NCBI RefSeq assembly: GCF_900100735.1
Contig: NZ_FNCJ01000001.1
Span: forward strand, 248,001 to 312,000
DNA length: 64,000 nt
Direction: 5' to 3'
Source of the DNA: Paraburkholderia phenazinium
GTDB taxonomy: Bacteria; Pseudomonadota; Gammaproteobacteria; Burkholderiales; Burkholderiaceae
Each line of letters opens with the position of its first letter. Positions within the stretch are counted from its first letter, which is position 1. The position numbers and the translations under genes are program-made. This document shows, one piece after another, positions 17,806-27,579 of the stretch. The notes under the pieces are model-generated. The model made no database searches and had not been told where the DNA came from. It worked only from the letters and a program-made list of their open reading frames with translations.

Positions 17806-19656
17806 TCAGTACCAGGTGTCCTGCATATCCAGTGTGGTGCGGTCCAGCGAGGCCAGCAGGTCCAGTTGCGGACCGGTCTTCGGCAATTCCCAGCGGAAGA
17901 AATAGCCGGCTGCGGCCAGCTTGCCCCGATAGAAATCCTCATCCTCAGCGACGGCCTGCGGCAATGCCGCCTGCGCCACCCATGCCTGCTCCAGCCAGAT
18001 CCACGCGGCCACAATATGGCCAAACGCCTCAAGGTACACGGTCGCATTAGCGAGCGTCAGGCCTAGGTCGCCACTTGACCATACGATGCGAGTGACCTCG
18101 GTTAAACGCTTCATCACGGCGGCCAGCGCTTGCGCGTAGCCGACTAGCGCAGCATCGCCGCATTCGGCGGCACGTGCGATGCTCGCGTCCACCCGTGCTG
18201 CGAATAGCCGCAAGGCTGCGCCATCTTTCACCACCACCTTGCGGCCCAGCAGGTCGAGCCCCTGAATGCCGTGTGTGCCTTCGTGGATCGGATTGAGGCG
18301 ATTGTCGCGATAGAACTGCTCGACGTTGTACTCGCGCGTGTAGCCGTAGCCGCCGTGAACCTGAATGGCCAGATTGTTGGCTTCCAGGCACCACTGCGAC
18401 GGCCAGCTCTTGGCCACGGGCGTGAGGAGATCGAGCAGCAGCGCCATCTGCTCCTGTTCGACAGGATCGGTGAGTGCACGCGCCTGATCGACCAGTTGAG
18501 CGCAATACAGGTTCAGCGCCAGGCCACCCTCGACGTAACTCTTCTGCGCCAGCAGCATGCGGCGGATATCGGCATGCTCGACGAGCCGAACCTGTGGCGA
18601 GGCGGGATCCTTACCACCAGCGCCGATGGGCCGGCCTTGCGGACGATTGCGCGCGTAGTCCAGCGCATGCAGATAGCCCGTATAGCCGAGCATGGTGGCG
18701 CCAAGACCGACGCCAATGCGCGCCTCGTTCATCATGTGGAACATGCAGGCCAGCCCCTGATGCGGTTCGCCCACCAGATAGCCAATTGCACCGGCTTTGC
18801 CGCCCGGCGTGTACTTCGTGCCTTCGCCGAAATTGAGCAGGCAGTTGGTGGTGCCGCGATAGCCCATCTTGTGATTCAGGCCGGCCAGCACGACGTCGTT
18901 GTGCTCTCCGATCGAACCGTCCGGGTTGACCAGATACTTGGGCACAATGAACAGCGAAATGCCTTTCACACCGGGAATCAGCTTGCCGTCCGGGCCGGGA
19001 ATCTTGGCGAGCACCAGATGCACGATGTTCTCGGCGAGTTCATGCTCCCCGCCCGAAATCCACATCTTGTTGCCGCGCAGCCGGTATTGCGCGCCTAGCC
19101 TCGAATCGCCCTCAAACTCTGCCCGGGTGGCGATATCCGACAGCGACGAGCCCGCCTGCGGCTCGGACAGGCACATGGTGCCGAAGAAGCGGCCCTGCAA
19201 TTCCGGCAGCACGAACGTGTCGATTTGCGCCGCGCTGCCGTGCGCGAGCAGCAGATTGAGGTTGCCAATGGTGAGGAACGGATAAGCGCTGGTGGCGACG
19301 TTCGCGCCTTTGAACCACGCGAAGCCGGCCTTCTCGACCACCAGAGGCAGTTGCATTCCGCCCAGTTCGTAGTCCTGCCCGGCCGCCATCAGGCCGGCGT
19401 CGCAGAAGGCCTTCAGCGCGGTTTTGACTTCGGGGATCAGCGTGACCGTTGCGCCGTCGAAGTGCGGCTCGTTCTGGTCGTTCTTCTTGTTGTGCGGAGC
19501 GAACAGATCGGTGGCGATCTTCTCGCACGTGTCGAGCGCGGCGTCGAAGGTCTCGCGCGAGTGATCGGCATAGCGCTCGATGCGCGTCAGTTGCTCGACC
19601 TTGAGCCACTCGTACAACACGAAATTCAGATCACGGCGGGAAAGAATCAACGACAT
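17806..19656 (-). CDS. Acyl-CoA dehydrogenase (long form with C-terminal extension domain)
   Basis: A 616-residue flavoprotein of beta-oxidation, longer than the 380-residue short-chain enzymes because of an N-terminal helical segment and a C-terminal extension. Landmarks are MCLSEPQAGSSLSD and GNKMWISGGEH (FAD and substrate contact), the QVHGGYGYTREY motif, and NPIHEGTHGIQG, whose Glu (about residue 457) fits the catalytic base position. It introduces the first double bond into an acyl-CoA and passes electrons to ETF. It is a single-gene unit; a near-perfect 20-bp palindrome about 102 bp upstream of its ATG is a good candidate operator. The chain-length preference cannot be told. Confidence 0.9.
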   Translation of the reverse strand: MSLILSRRDLNFVLYEWLKVEQLTRIERYADHSRETFDAALDTCEKIATDLFAPHNKKNDQNEPHFDGATVTLIPEVKTALKAFCDAGLMAAGQDYELGGMQLPLVVEKAGFAWFKGANVATSAYPFLTIGNLNLLLAHGSAAQIDTFVLPELQGRFFGTMCLSEPQAGSSLSDIATRAEFEGDSRLGAQYRLRGNKMWISGGEHELAENIVHLVLAKIPGPDGKLIPGVKGISLFIVPKYLVNPDGSIGEHNDVVLAGLNHKMGYRGTTNCLLNFGEGTKYTPGGKAGAIGYLVGEPHQGLACMFHMMNEARIGVGLGATMLGYTGYLHALDYARNRPQGRPIGAGGKDPASPQVRLVEHADIRRMLLAQKSYVEGGLALNLYCAQLVDQARALTDPVEQEQMALLLDLLTPVAKSWPSQWCLEANNLAIQVHGGYGYTREYNVEQFYRDNRLNPIHEGTHGIQGLDLLGRKVVVKDGAALRLFAARVDASIARAAECGDAALVGYAQALAAVMKRLTEVTRIVWSSGDLGLTLANATVYLEAFGHIVAAWIWLEQAWVAQAALPQAVAEDEDFYRGKLAAAGYFFRWELPKTGPQLDLLASLDRTTLDMQDTWY

Positions 19657-20243
19657 GGTGTGCCTCTTCGCGGAGTGAGGGGATGAAGCCGGCGCCAGAC
19701 ATGAGCGATGAACCGCGCCCGCCGCCCGCTGCGACTCGATTGCGCAGAGCTTACATAAAATAGAACGATCGTGCTATTAAGGTTTGCGCCAGGAACAGAA
19801 GCAGAAACTGCGGGGGTCGGCCGGGTGCGCGGAAAACGTCACGCGAAAAACGTCAATTTGTCGGCAACTGATAGCGGGGTCAAGTTACAAATTCCTCGCG
19901 CCCCCTTACCTTCTGTGTCAGCATTTTTCCTACACGCAAAATGCTTGCGAGATGTCAAGCGTTGTTCAAAAAACCCACGCTAACCCTTGTCGCGTCTGCT
20001 TCTTTTCTTTTTTTTGGGATATGATCGCGACGCATCGCCGGTTGCTGTCATGCCCCACCAGGGTTACGTCCGATGTGTTACTGAATGTAAATTTCGTTAC
20101 GCTACAGCGTAGCGATTTGCCCGTTGTGCTGTCGCATGCAACGGGTACATCTAGAGGCCAGAGATTCGCATGCGTTCCCTTGTCTTCGCGCAGTCGTTGC
20201 GCGCCCGGTTTGCTGTGTACGCAGCGTCCTAGGCGGGAGAGTC
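19657..20243. other. 587-bp divergent control region between acyl-CoA dehydrogenase and histidine kinase genes
   Basis: No gene is supported. It holds three inverted repeats: the 20-bp palindrome at 19759-19778, AGCATTTT/AAAATGCT at 19920-19945 with a 10-nt spacer, and CGCTAC/GTAGCG at 20100-20114 with a 3-nt spacer. Composition is clearly more AT-rich than the flanking genes, as expected for promoters of both units. Confidence 0.5.
19759..19778. promoter_or_regulatory. Candidate TetR-type operator upstream of the acyl-CoA dehydrogenase gene
   Basis: Arms AATAGaACGA and TCGTgCTATT form a 20-bp palindrome with one mismatched pair, centred about 112 bp before the ATG of the reverse-strand acyl-CoA dehydrogenase gene. 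Its ACGATCGT core looks like a TetR-family site; such regulators control fatty-acid genes in betaproteobacteria. The regulator itself is not identified in this window. Confidence 0.5.
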
Positions 20244-21158
20244 ATGGATACGTCGATTGTCGTTCCGATCACCGCGCATGTGCCAGCCTCCATCGCCCGG
20301 GACGGGTTCGATGCGCTTAACGCTGCCGATCCAGCACCGGTAGCGGCCTGTGCCTCTGTTCACCTGCACACCCTGCCGACGCACGAAGAAAGCGCCGCCG
20401 AGCGCGAAATCGCGCGCCTGCGGGCTCGCGTGCGCGAACTCTCGGCCGAACTCGTGCATGCCCAGGAAGCCGCCTGCCAACGCGTAGCGCGCGAACTGCA
20501 CGACAGCGTCGGCGCCGAACTGACCGCCACGCGCTTTGCGCTGGCCGGTGTCGAAACCTGGCTGCCCGCCGATGCCCCGCCGCAATGCGCCGCCGCGCTG
20601 CAGGTGGCGAGGCGCTCGCTCGATACCGTCTGCGAGGCCACTCGCGACGCGGTCGCCGAACTGCACGCGCCAGCACTCGAAGCCGGCATCGTCGGCGCGC
20701 TGTCGCAATGGACCGGCGAGTTCGCCGCGCGCACCCAGTTGCGCACCAGCTTTGTCTGTGCCGCCGACGTGCGGCTCACCCGCCTGCCGGCGGACGCCAC
20801 GCTGGCGATTTTCCGGGTCGCCCAGGAAGCGCTGAACAATATCGCCAAGCACGCACGCGCCAGCGCGGCGGACGTTCGCATCGAAGCCAGCCGCCGCCAC
20901 CTGACGCTGGTCGTCAGCGACGACGGCATCGGCCTCGCGCAGCGCGCTCGCAAGCGCCGCGGTCATTTCGGCCTCGCCGGCATGCGCGCCCGCTGCGCTG
21001 CGTTCGACGGCTCCGTCAAGATCAGCACGGGCCGTCGCGACGACGCCACGCCAGCGCGCGGCACCACGGTGCGCGCGCGTTTCACCTGGGATGCCATGCT
21101 CGGCGACGCCGTGTGCGTCGAGCCTCGCAGCGCCATCGCCCTTCCTCTTTCTTCGTGA
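20244..21158 (+). CDS. Soluble NarL-type sensor histidine kinase
   Basis: A 304-residue HisKA_3/HWE-like kinase with no membrane segments. Residues about 55-80 form a coiled coil (EREIARLRARVRELSAELVHAQEA). The dimerisation and phospho-acceptor motif is RVARELHDSVGAELTA, with His in LHD. The ATPase domain shows IFRVAQEALNNIAKHARA (N box) and SDDGIGL (G1). Such kinases sense a cytoplasmic signal or a protein partner; no PAS or GAF domain is evident, so the signal is unknown. The ATG at 20244 has GGGAGAG immediately upstream. The cognate response regulator follows after 10 bp. Confidence 0.88.
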   Translation: MDTSIVVPITAHVPASIARDGFDALNAADPAPVAACASVHLHTLPTHEESAAEREIARLRARVRELSAELVHAQEAACQRVARELHDSVGAELTATRFALAGVETWLPADAPPQCAAALQVARRSLDTVCEATRDAVAELHAPALEAGIVGALSQWTGEFAARTQLRTSFVCAADVRLTRLPADATLAIFRVAQEALNNIAKHARASAADVRIEASRRHLTLVVSDDGIGLAQRARKRRGHFGLAGMRARCAAFDGSVKISTGRRDDATPARGTTVRARFTWDAMLGDAVCVEPRSAIALPLSS

Positions 21159-21168
21159 GCGTGCCGTC

Positions 21169-21825
21169 ATGAGCCTGCGTATCCTGCTCGCGGACGACCA
21201 CGCGGTCGTGCGTCAAGGCGTGCGTCAATTGTTGCTGGACCGTGGCGTTGCGCTCGAGGTGGCCGAAGCCGAAACCGGCGCCGAAGTCCTCGCCGCGGTT
21301 GCCCAGCATGTCTACGACGTGGTCCTGCTCGACATCTCGCTACCCGACATGAACGGCGTCGAAGTCCTCAAGCGCCTGAAGCGCAAGGCGCCACGCGCAG
21401 CGGTGCTGATGTTTTCGATGTATCGCGAAGACCAGTATGCGGTGCGGGCGCTGAAGGCCGGTGCGTCGGGGTATCTGTCGAAAACCGTCGACACCGCGCA
21501 GATGATCAGCGCCATCCAGCAGGTCGCGGCGGGCCGCAAGTACGTGAGCCCCGCGATGGCCGAGGCGCTCGCCGATTACGTCTCGTTCGACGGCGAACAG
21601 TTGCCGCACGAGAAACTGTCCGACCGCGAATATCAGACCCTTTGCATGCTCGCCTCGGGCAAGCGCCTGACCGACATCGCCAATGCGTTGTCGCTCTCGG
21701 TGAAGACGGTGAGCGTGTACCGGACGCGGCTTCTCGAAAAAATGAAGCTGAGCAATAACGCCGAACTCACCTTCTATGTCATGAGCAACCGCCTCGTCGA
21801 CCTGAATCCGGCCATGGCTGGATAA
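21169..21825 (+). CDS. LuxR/NarL-type response regulator
   Basis: A 218-residue regulator: receiver domain (residues 1-120; ADDH acidic pocket, phospho-Asp in VVLLDISLPDMNG, Lys in GYLSKTV) plus a C-terminal LuxR helix-turn-helix (LSDREYQTLCMLASGKRLTDIANALSL, then VKTVSVYRTRLLEKM). It is the partner of the kinase directly upstream and is probably expressed with it. The target genes are not shown by the sequence; the neighbouring permease or acyl-CoA dehydrogenase are possible but unproven targets. Confidence 0.92.
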   Translation: MSLRILLADDHAVVRQGVRQLLLDRGVALEVAEAETGAEVLAAVAQHVYDVVLLDISLPDMNGVEVLKRLKRKAPRAAVLMFSMYREDQYAVRALKAGASGYLSKTVDTAQMISAIQQVAAGRKYVSPAMAEALADYVSFDGEQLPHEKLSDREYQTLCMLASGKRLTDIANALSLSVKTVSVYRTRLLEKMKLSNNAELTFYVMSNRLVDLNPAMAG

Positions 21826-22118
21826 AGGGGCCGAAGGGGCGCCGCCGCAGGGTGCGGCGCCACGCCGCGCGATTTGTACTTGCCAACGTTTTCAGGCGAA
21901 TCCCGCCCACCCGTGCCGCTCTCGCGAAAAAGCCTTGCCGCGCGGACCCGTTGACGGCAAGGTCACTGCTCAGCGCCCACCTGTTGCGCATGGTTCGTCC
22001 GCCGCATTGCACGCACACCGGCCATCCTGGAAATGCGCCGGGTCGCACATCCGCTAAAATCTCCGGTTTTCCTGACATTCGGCGCGCAAGACGCGTGCAC
22101 TACTGGAGACCCACGCCA

Positions 22119-23558
22119 ATGTCCTTGTTTCGCAAGAAAAGCGTCGAGCACATGCTCGCAGCCAGCACCCAAAGCGGCGGCTTGAAGAAGACCCTCGGCG
22201 CACTTGACCTCACTTTCCTCGGTGTCGGCGCCATCATCGGCACCGGCATTTTCGTCTTGACCGGCACCGGCGCCGTACAAGCCGGTCCAGCACTCATGTT
22301 GTCGTTCATCGTCGCGGCGATTGCCTGCGGCTTCGCGGCCCTCGCTTATGCCGAATTCGCCTCGACCATTCCCGTCGCCGGCTCGATCTACACCTATTCG
22401 TACGCCACGCTCGGCGAGCTCGCCGCGTGGATCATCGGCTGGGACCTGATGCTCGAATACGGGCTCGCCACCTCGGCCGTGTCGGTCGGCTGGTCGGGCT
22501 ATCTGCAGTCGCTGCTGTCGGGCTTCGGCATTTCGCTGCCAGTCGCGCTGTCGGCCGCGCCCGGCGCGCTGCCCGGTCACATGACCCTCTTCAATCTGCC
22601 CGCCTTCCTCGTGATGATGGCGATCACCGCGCTGCTGTCTGTCGGCATCCGCGAATCCGCGCGGATCAACAACATCATGGTGGCGATCAAGGTCACGGTC
22701 GTGCTGCTGGTGATCGCGGTCGGCGTGTTCCACGTCACGCCCGCCAACTGGCATCCGTTCATGCCGAACGGCTGGAACGGCGTGTTCGGCGCGGCAGCGG
22801 TGATGTTCTTTGCGTTTATCGGCTTCGATTCCGTTTCGTCCGCGGCCGAAGAGGTGAAGAATCCGAAGCGTGATCTGCCGATCGGCATCATCGCCTCGCT
22901 CGGCGTGTGCGCCGTCCTGTATGTCGCGGTCGCGGCGGTCGTCACGGGTATCGTGCCGTCGGCGCAGTTCGCCAATATCTCGCACCCGGTGTCCTACGCG
23001 CTGCAGGTGGCCGGCCAGAAATGGGTGGCAGGCTTTATCGATCTGGGCGCCGTGCTCGGCATGCTGACCGTGATTCTGGTGATGGCCTACGGCCAGACCC
23101 GCGTGATGTTCGCGATGTCGCGCGACGGGCTGCTGCCCGCCAGGCTGTCGCGCGTGCATCCGCGTTTTGCGACGCCGTTCTTCACCACGTGGCTGGTCGG
23201 TATTGTGTTCGGCCTGATCGGCGCACTGGTGCCGCTCAACGTGCTCGCTGAGCTGATCAATATCGGCACGCTGGCGGCGTTTTCGATGGTCTCGATCGCC
23301 GTGCTGGTCCTGCGCAAGACCCATCCGGAACTGCCGCGCGCCTTCCGCTGCCCCGGCGTGCCAGTCGTGCCGGTGCTCGCCGTCGCGTCGTGCCTGTTCC
23401 TGATGGTGAACCTGAAGTTCGTCACCTGGGTCGCCTTCGTGATCTGGCTGCTGATCGGCATGGCGATCTATTTCGGCTACTCGCGCCGCCACTCGAAACT
23501 CGGCCACGCAGTGCAGCATTCGGCCACCGTTCGCAGCAGCACGGAACAATCCTTCTGA
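22119..23558 (+). CDS. APC-family amino acid permease (cationic amino acid transporter type)
   Basis: A 479-residue integral membrane protein with about 12 transmembrane segments. The start region LKKTLGALDLTFLGVGAIIGTGIFVLTG is the signature of the CAT/YfnA branch of the APC superfamily, and FFAFIGFDSVSSAAEEVKNPKRDLP is the conserved TM6-loop motif. It takes up amino acids by proton symport; substrate specificity is not readable. GGAG precedes the ATG by about 10 nt. A strong terminator follows the gene. Confidence 0.9.
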   Translation: MSLFRKKSVEHMLAASTQSGGLKKTLGALDLTFLGVGAIIGTGIFVLTGTGAVQAGPALMLSFIVAAIACGFAALAYAEFASTIPVAGSIYTYSYATLGELAAWIIGWDLMLEYGLATSAVSVGWSGYLQSLLSGFGISLPVALSAAPGALPGHMTLFNLPAFLVMMAITALLSVGIRESARINNIMVAIKVTVVLLVIAVGVFHVTPANWHPFMPNGWNGVFGAAAVMFFAFIGFDSVSSAAEEVKNPKRDLPIGIIASLGVCAVLYVAVAAVVTGIVPSAQFANISHPVSYALQVAGQKWVAGFIDLGAVLGMLTVILVMAYGQTRVMFAMSRDGLLPARLSRVHPRFATPFFTTWLVGIVFGLIGALVPLNVLAELINIGTLAAFSMVSIAVLVLRKTHPELPRAFRCPGVPVVPVLAVASCLFLMVNLKFVTWVAFVIWLLIGMAIYFGYSRRHSKLGHAVQHSATVRSSTEQSF

Positions 23559-23607
23559 GAGAACTGAACGCCGCCCAGCGGCGCTCATCGTCCCTCACTC
23601 TCCTGAA

Positions 23608-23642
23608 AACGGCACGCCTGCTCACGCGGCGTGCCGTTTTTT
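23608..23642 (+). terminator. Rho-independent terminator of the permease gene
   Basis: AACGGCACGC pairs with GCGTGCCGTT around an 11-nt loop, followed by a run of six T. It lies 50 bp after the permease stop. Confidence 0.9.
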
Positions 23643-23839
23643 ATGTCTCGCAGCCGTGCCCTGCGCACCGTGCCAGCCAGCGGACGATTTCCCCCCATAG
23701 CAGCCCTGGCCGATTTGTGCTTTACTTTTCGGTGGAACCATAAAAACACAGCACCAGCCGAAGCGAGCCCTCATAGCAGGCAGGCGGAAGGTAGTGAAGA
23801 TGGGCCCGCGCCGGTCTCGATCCCCGAAGGAGACAGTTC

Positions 23840-24346
23840 ATGGCGATCAGCATCAGTCTGACGGTGAACGGCGCGCCCGTTACCGCCCAAATCGAACCTC
23901 ACACCCTGCTTGTCCAGTTCCTGCGCGATCAACTCCGGCTCACCGGCACCCATATCGGTTGCGACACCGCCCAGTGCGGCGCCTGCACCGTTCATCTGAA
24001 CGGACGCGCGATTAAATCGTGCAACATCCTCGCCGTGCAGGCTGAAGGCACGGAAATCACCACCATCGAAGGGCTCGCCAAAGACGGCGAACTGCATCCC
24101 ATGCAGGCTGCGTTTCGCGCCTGCCACGGCCTGCAGTGCGGCTTCTGCACGCCGGGCATGGTGATGAGTGCGACCTCGCTGGCGCAACGCCAGCCCGATC
24201 TCACCGAAGCAGATGTACGCGCCCAGCTCGACGGCAACCTGTGCCGCTGTACGGGCTATCACAACATCGTCAAGGCCGTGCTCGAAGGCGCTGCCGGCAT
24301 GAAGTCCGGCACCGCCGCTCTGGCGACCGACAAAGTCACCGCCTAA
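23840..24346 (+). CDS. coxS: Form II CO-dehydrogenase-like [2Fe-2S] small subunit
   Basis: A 168-residue iron-sulfur subunit of a xanthine-oxidase-family molybdenum hydroxylase. The plant-type cluster site is [15 protein letters not shown]; the second, helical cluster is bound by CGFCTPGM and [10 protein letters not shown]. It carries electrons from the molybdenum centre to FAD. GGAG lies 9 nt before the ATG. It opens a compact operon of seven genes with gaps of 0-30 bp or overlaps. The coxS name reflects family position only; carbon monoxide oxidation is doubtful, for reasons given under the large subunit. Confidence 0.93.
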   Translation: MAISISLTVNGAPVTAQIEPHTLLVQFLRDQLRLTGTHIGCDTAQCGACTVHLNGRAIKSCNILAVQAEGTEITTIEGLAKDGELHPMQAAFRACHGLQCGFCTPGMVMSATSLAQRQPDLTEADVRAQLDGNLCRCTGYHNIVKAVLEGAAGMKSGTAALATDKVTA

Positions 24347-24356
24347 GGAGCCGACG

Positions 24357-26738
24357 ATGAACGCACCCGACCCGCATCCGCTGATTGGCGCTTCCGTGCA
24401 GCGCAAGGAAGACTACCGGTTCCTGACCGGCAATGGTCAGTACACCGACGATGTCGTGCTGCCCCAGCAAACCTATGCCGTGTTCCTGCGCTCGCCGTAC
24501 GCGCACGCGCGGATCAAGAGCATCGATACGGCCGCGGCGAAAAAGTCGCCCGGCGTCGTAGCGATTTTCACCGGCGCGGACATGGCTGCCGATAGCGTCG
24601 GCGGCCTGCCCTGCGGCTGGCTGATCCATAGCGTCGACGGCAAGCCGATGAACGAGCCGCCGCATCCGGTGATCGCGCATACCAAGGCACGCCATGTCGG
24701 CGACCAGGTGGCGCTGGTGATCGCCGATTCGGTGAAAGCCGCGAAAGACGCAGCCGAACTGATCGACGTGGATTACGACGTGCTGCCCGCTGTGGTGGAT
24801 ACGGCGCATGCGGCGGATGCCGGCCAGCCCGCTGTGCATGACGAAGTGCCGGACAACGTCTGCTACACATGGGGCCACGGCGACAAGGCCGCGACCGACG
24901 CCGCTTTCGCCAAAGCCGCACACGTGACGACGCTCGATATCGTCAACAACCGTCTGATCCCCAACGCGATCGAACCGCGTGCGGTCAACGCGAGCTATTC
25001 GCCGCAGGACGAGAGTTACACGGTGTATGTGGCGAACCAGAATCCGCACGTCGAGCGGCTGCTGATGGCGGCCTTCGTGCTGTCGCTGCCGGAATCGAAG
25101 CTGCGCGTGATTGCACCGGACGTCGGCGGCGGCTTTGGCTCGAAGATCTTTCTGTATGCCGAAGATGTCGCACTCACCTGGGCGTCGAAGAAAATCCGCC
25201 GGCCGGTGAAGTGGACGGCCGAACGTTCGGAGGCCTTCGTATCCGACGCACACGGCCGCGACCACGTGACGAAAGCCGAACTGGCGCTGGACGCCGATGG
25301 CAAATTCCTCGCCATGCGCGTGCATACCACCGCCAACATGGGCGCGTATCTCTCGACCTTCGCCTCGAGCGTGCCGACCATCCTCTACGCGACCCTGCTG
25401 GCGGGACAGTATGCGACGCCTGCGATCTATGCCGAGGTGAAGGCGGTCTTCACCAACACAGTCCCCGTGGATGCCTATCGCGGCGCCGGGCGGCCTGAAG
25501 CCACCTACGTGGTCGAGCGGCTGGTCGAAACCGCAGCGCGCGAGATGAAGATCGATCCGGCGGAAATTCGCCGCCGCAACTTCATTCGCTCGTTCCCGTA
25601 CGCGACGCCGGTGGGTCTCACCTACGACACCGGCGATTACGAAACCACCCTCGCCCGCGCACTGGAGCTCGCCGACGTGAAGGGCTTCGCGGCCCGCAAG
25701 CAGGCCTCGGAGCAAAACGGCAAGCTACGCGGACTCGGCTACTCGTGCTACATCGAAGCCTGCGGACTCGCACCGTCGAATATCGCGGGCGCGCTCGGCG
25801 CACGGGCGGGCCTGTTCGAAGCGGGTGAAGTGCGCGTGCATCCGACCGGTTCGGTAACGGTCTTCACCGGCTCGCATAGCCACGGTCAAGGGCATGAAAC
25901 GACCTTTGCCCAGGTCGTTGCAGACCGGCTTGGGATTCCTATCAGCAATGTCGAAATCGTGCACGGCGACACCGGGCGCATTCCGTTCGGCATGGGTACG
26001 TACGGTTCGCGTTCCATCGCAGTGGGCGGTTCCGCGATCATGAAGGCGCTCGACAAGATCGAAGCGAAAGCCAAGAAGATCGCCGCGCATCTGCTGGAAG
26101 CGTCGGCAGACGATATCGAGTTCAAGGATGGCGTGTTCCGCGTCGCCGGCACGGACAGAACCAAGGCCTTCGCCGATATCTCGCTCGCCGCCTACGTGCC
26201 GCACAACTATCCGCTCGACAAGCTCGAACCGGGCCTGGACGAAAGCGCGTTCTACGACCCGACCAACTTCACCTATCCGGCCGGCGCCTATATCTGCGAA
26301 GTGGAAGTGGACCCGGATACCGGCGAATCCCGCATCCAGCAGTTCACCGCCGTCGACGATTTCGGCAACGTGATCAATCCGATGATCGTCGAGGGCCAGG
26401 TACATGGGGGGCTTGGTCAAGGCATCGGCCAGGCGATGCTCGAACGCTGCGTGTACGACAACGACAGCGGCCAGTTGCTGACCGGCTCGTATATGGACTA
26501 CGCCATGCCGCGCGCTTCCGACCTGCCGAGCTTCACGGTGGAAACCGCCAAGGGCACGCCGTGCACGCACAATCCGCTCGGCGTGAAGGGCTGCGGCGAA
26601 GCGGGAGCGATCGGCTCACCGCCAGCGGTGATCAACGCGATTCTCGACGCCCTCGCGCCACTCGGCGTGAAGGATCTGCAAATGCCCGCTACGCCGCATC
26701 GCGTGTGGTCCGCGATCCGCGCCGCGCAGCAACCCTGA
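24357..26738 (+). CDS. coxL: Form II CO-dehydrogenase-like molybdopterin-binding large subunit
   Basis: The 793-residue catalytic subunit of a molybdenum hydroxylase. It has the expected [25 protein letters not shown] and C-terminal [15 protein letters not shown], whose Glu748 is the catalytic base. The active-site loop reads AYRGAGR at residues 373-379. Proven CO dehydrogenases (form I) have AYRCSFR with the copper-binding Cys, so this enzyme lacks the CO-site cysteine and belongs to the form II group, whose physiological substrates are mostly unknown aldehydes, purines or heteroaromatics. It is cytoplasmic and works as an (LMS)2 complex with its neighbours. Confidence 0.93.
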   Translation: MNAPDPHPLIGASVQRKEDYRFLTGNGQYTDDVVLPQQTYAVFLRSPYAHARIKSIDTAAAKKSPGVVAIFTGADMAADSVGGLPCGWLIHSVDGKPMNEPPHPVIAHTKARHVGDQVALVIADSVKAAKDAAELIDVDYDVLPAVVDTAHAADAGQPAVHDEVPDNVCYTWGHGDKAATDAAFAKAAHVTTLDIVNNRLIPNAIEPRAVNASYSPQDESYTVYVANQNPHVERLLMAAFVLSLPESKLRVIAPDVGGGFGSKIFLYAEDVALTWASKKIRRPVKWTAERSEAFVSDAHGRDHVTKAELALDADGKFLAMRVHTTANMGAYLSTFASSVPTILYATLLAGQYATPAIYAEVKAVFTNTVPVDAYRGAGRPEATYVVERLVETAAREMKIDPAEIRRRNFIRSFPYATPVGLTYDTGDYETTLARALELADVKGFAARKQASEQNGKLRGLGYSCYIEACGLAPSNIAGALGARAGLFEAGEVRVHPTGSVTVFTGSHSHGQGHETTFAQVVADRLGIPISNVEIVHGDTGRIPFGMGTYGSRSIAVGGSAIMKALDKIEAKAKKIAAHLLEASADDIEFKDGVFRVAGTDRTKAFADISLAAYVPHNYPLDKLEPGLDESAFYDPTNFTYPAGAYICEVEVDPDTGESRIQQFTAVDDFGNVINPMIVEGQVHGGLGQGIGQAMLERCVYDNDSGQLLTGSYMDYAMPRASDLPSFTVETAKGTPCTHNPLGVKGCGEAGAIGSPPAVINAILDALAPLGVKDLQMPATPHRVWSAIRAAQQP

Positions 26739-26753
26739 ACGGAGCAAGCCGAT

Positions 26754-27551
26754 ATGTACGCATTCGACTATCAACGCGCGGCCGATCCGAAAGCGGCGGT
26801 CGCAGCGCTCGCCGGCGACAGCGACGCCAAATTCCTCGCCGGTGGCCAGAGCCTGCTGCCGACGATGCGCTTGCGTCTTGCGCAGCCCTCCAAACTGATC
26901 GACATCACGCGCATCGCTGCGCTCAAGGAGATTCGCGTCGACGCCAACACGGTGACAGTCGGCGCCGCGGTTTGCCACGCGGATGTCGCCGAGCATGCCG
27001 ACATCCGCCGGGTCTTGCCCGGCCTTGCGGCGCTGGCGGGCGGAATTGGCGATCGCCAGGTGCGCGCGCTCGGCACGATCGGCGGGTCGCTGGCAAACAA
27101 CGACCCGGCCGCCTGCTACCCGGCGGCGGCGCTGGCGTTGGGCGCGACGATCGTGACGGACCGGCGCCGCATCGCCGCCGACGACTTCTTTGTCGGCATG
27201 TACGAGACCGCGCTCGCGCCGGACGAACTGATCACCGCCGTCGAGTTTCCCGTGGCCGAGCGCAGCGCCTACGAGAAGTTCAGCAATCCGGCTTCGCACT
27301 TTGCGCTGGTCGGAGTGTTTGTCGCGAAACACGCGGACGGAGTGCGGGTCGCGGTGACGGGTGCAGGGGCCTCGGTATTTCGTGCGACGGGGCTGGAGCA
27401 CGCACTGACGGCGGACTTCACGCCGGCGGCGGCGCGTGCGGTGACGGTCCCGGCGGATGAGCTGAACACCGACATGCACGCGAGCGCCGAGTACCGGGCG
27501 CATCTGATTCCGGTGCTGGCAGCACGGGCGGTGGCGACCGCGAACGGTTAG
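26754..27551 (+). CDS. coxM: Form II CO-dehydrogenase-like FAD-binding medium subunit
   Basis: A 265-residue FAD subunit with the family signatures AGGQSLLPTMRLRLAQP and TIGGSLANNDPAACYPAA, which bind FAD pyrophosphate. It accepts electrons from the iron-sulfur subunit and passes them to a quinone or NAD. It follows coxL after 15 bp. The order S-L-M, rather than the M-S-L seen in carboxydotrophic bacteria, again fits the form II group. Confidence 0.92.
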   Translation: MYAFDYQRAADPKAAVAALAGDSDAKFLAGGQSLLPTMRLRLAQPSKLIDITRIAALKEIRVDANTVTVGAAVCHADVAEHADIRRVLPGLAALAGGIGDRQVRALGTIGGSLANNDPAACYPAAALALGATIVTDRRRIAADDFFVGMYETALAPDELITAVEFPVAERSAYEKFSNPASHFALVGVFVAKHADGVRVAVTGAGASVFRATGLEHALTADFTPAAARAVTVPADELNTDMHASAEYRAHLIPVLAARAVATANG

Positions 27552-27579
27552 TGCGAGGTCGCACGGCTTCAGGAGAATC

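Noticed and set aside
24357..26738. True (form I) carbon monoxide dehydrogenase
   Set aside because: The active-site loop is AYRGAGR, not AYRCSFR, and gene order is S-L-M rather than M-S-L.
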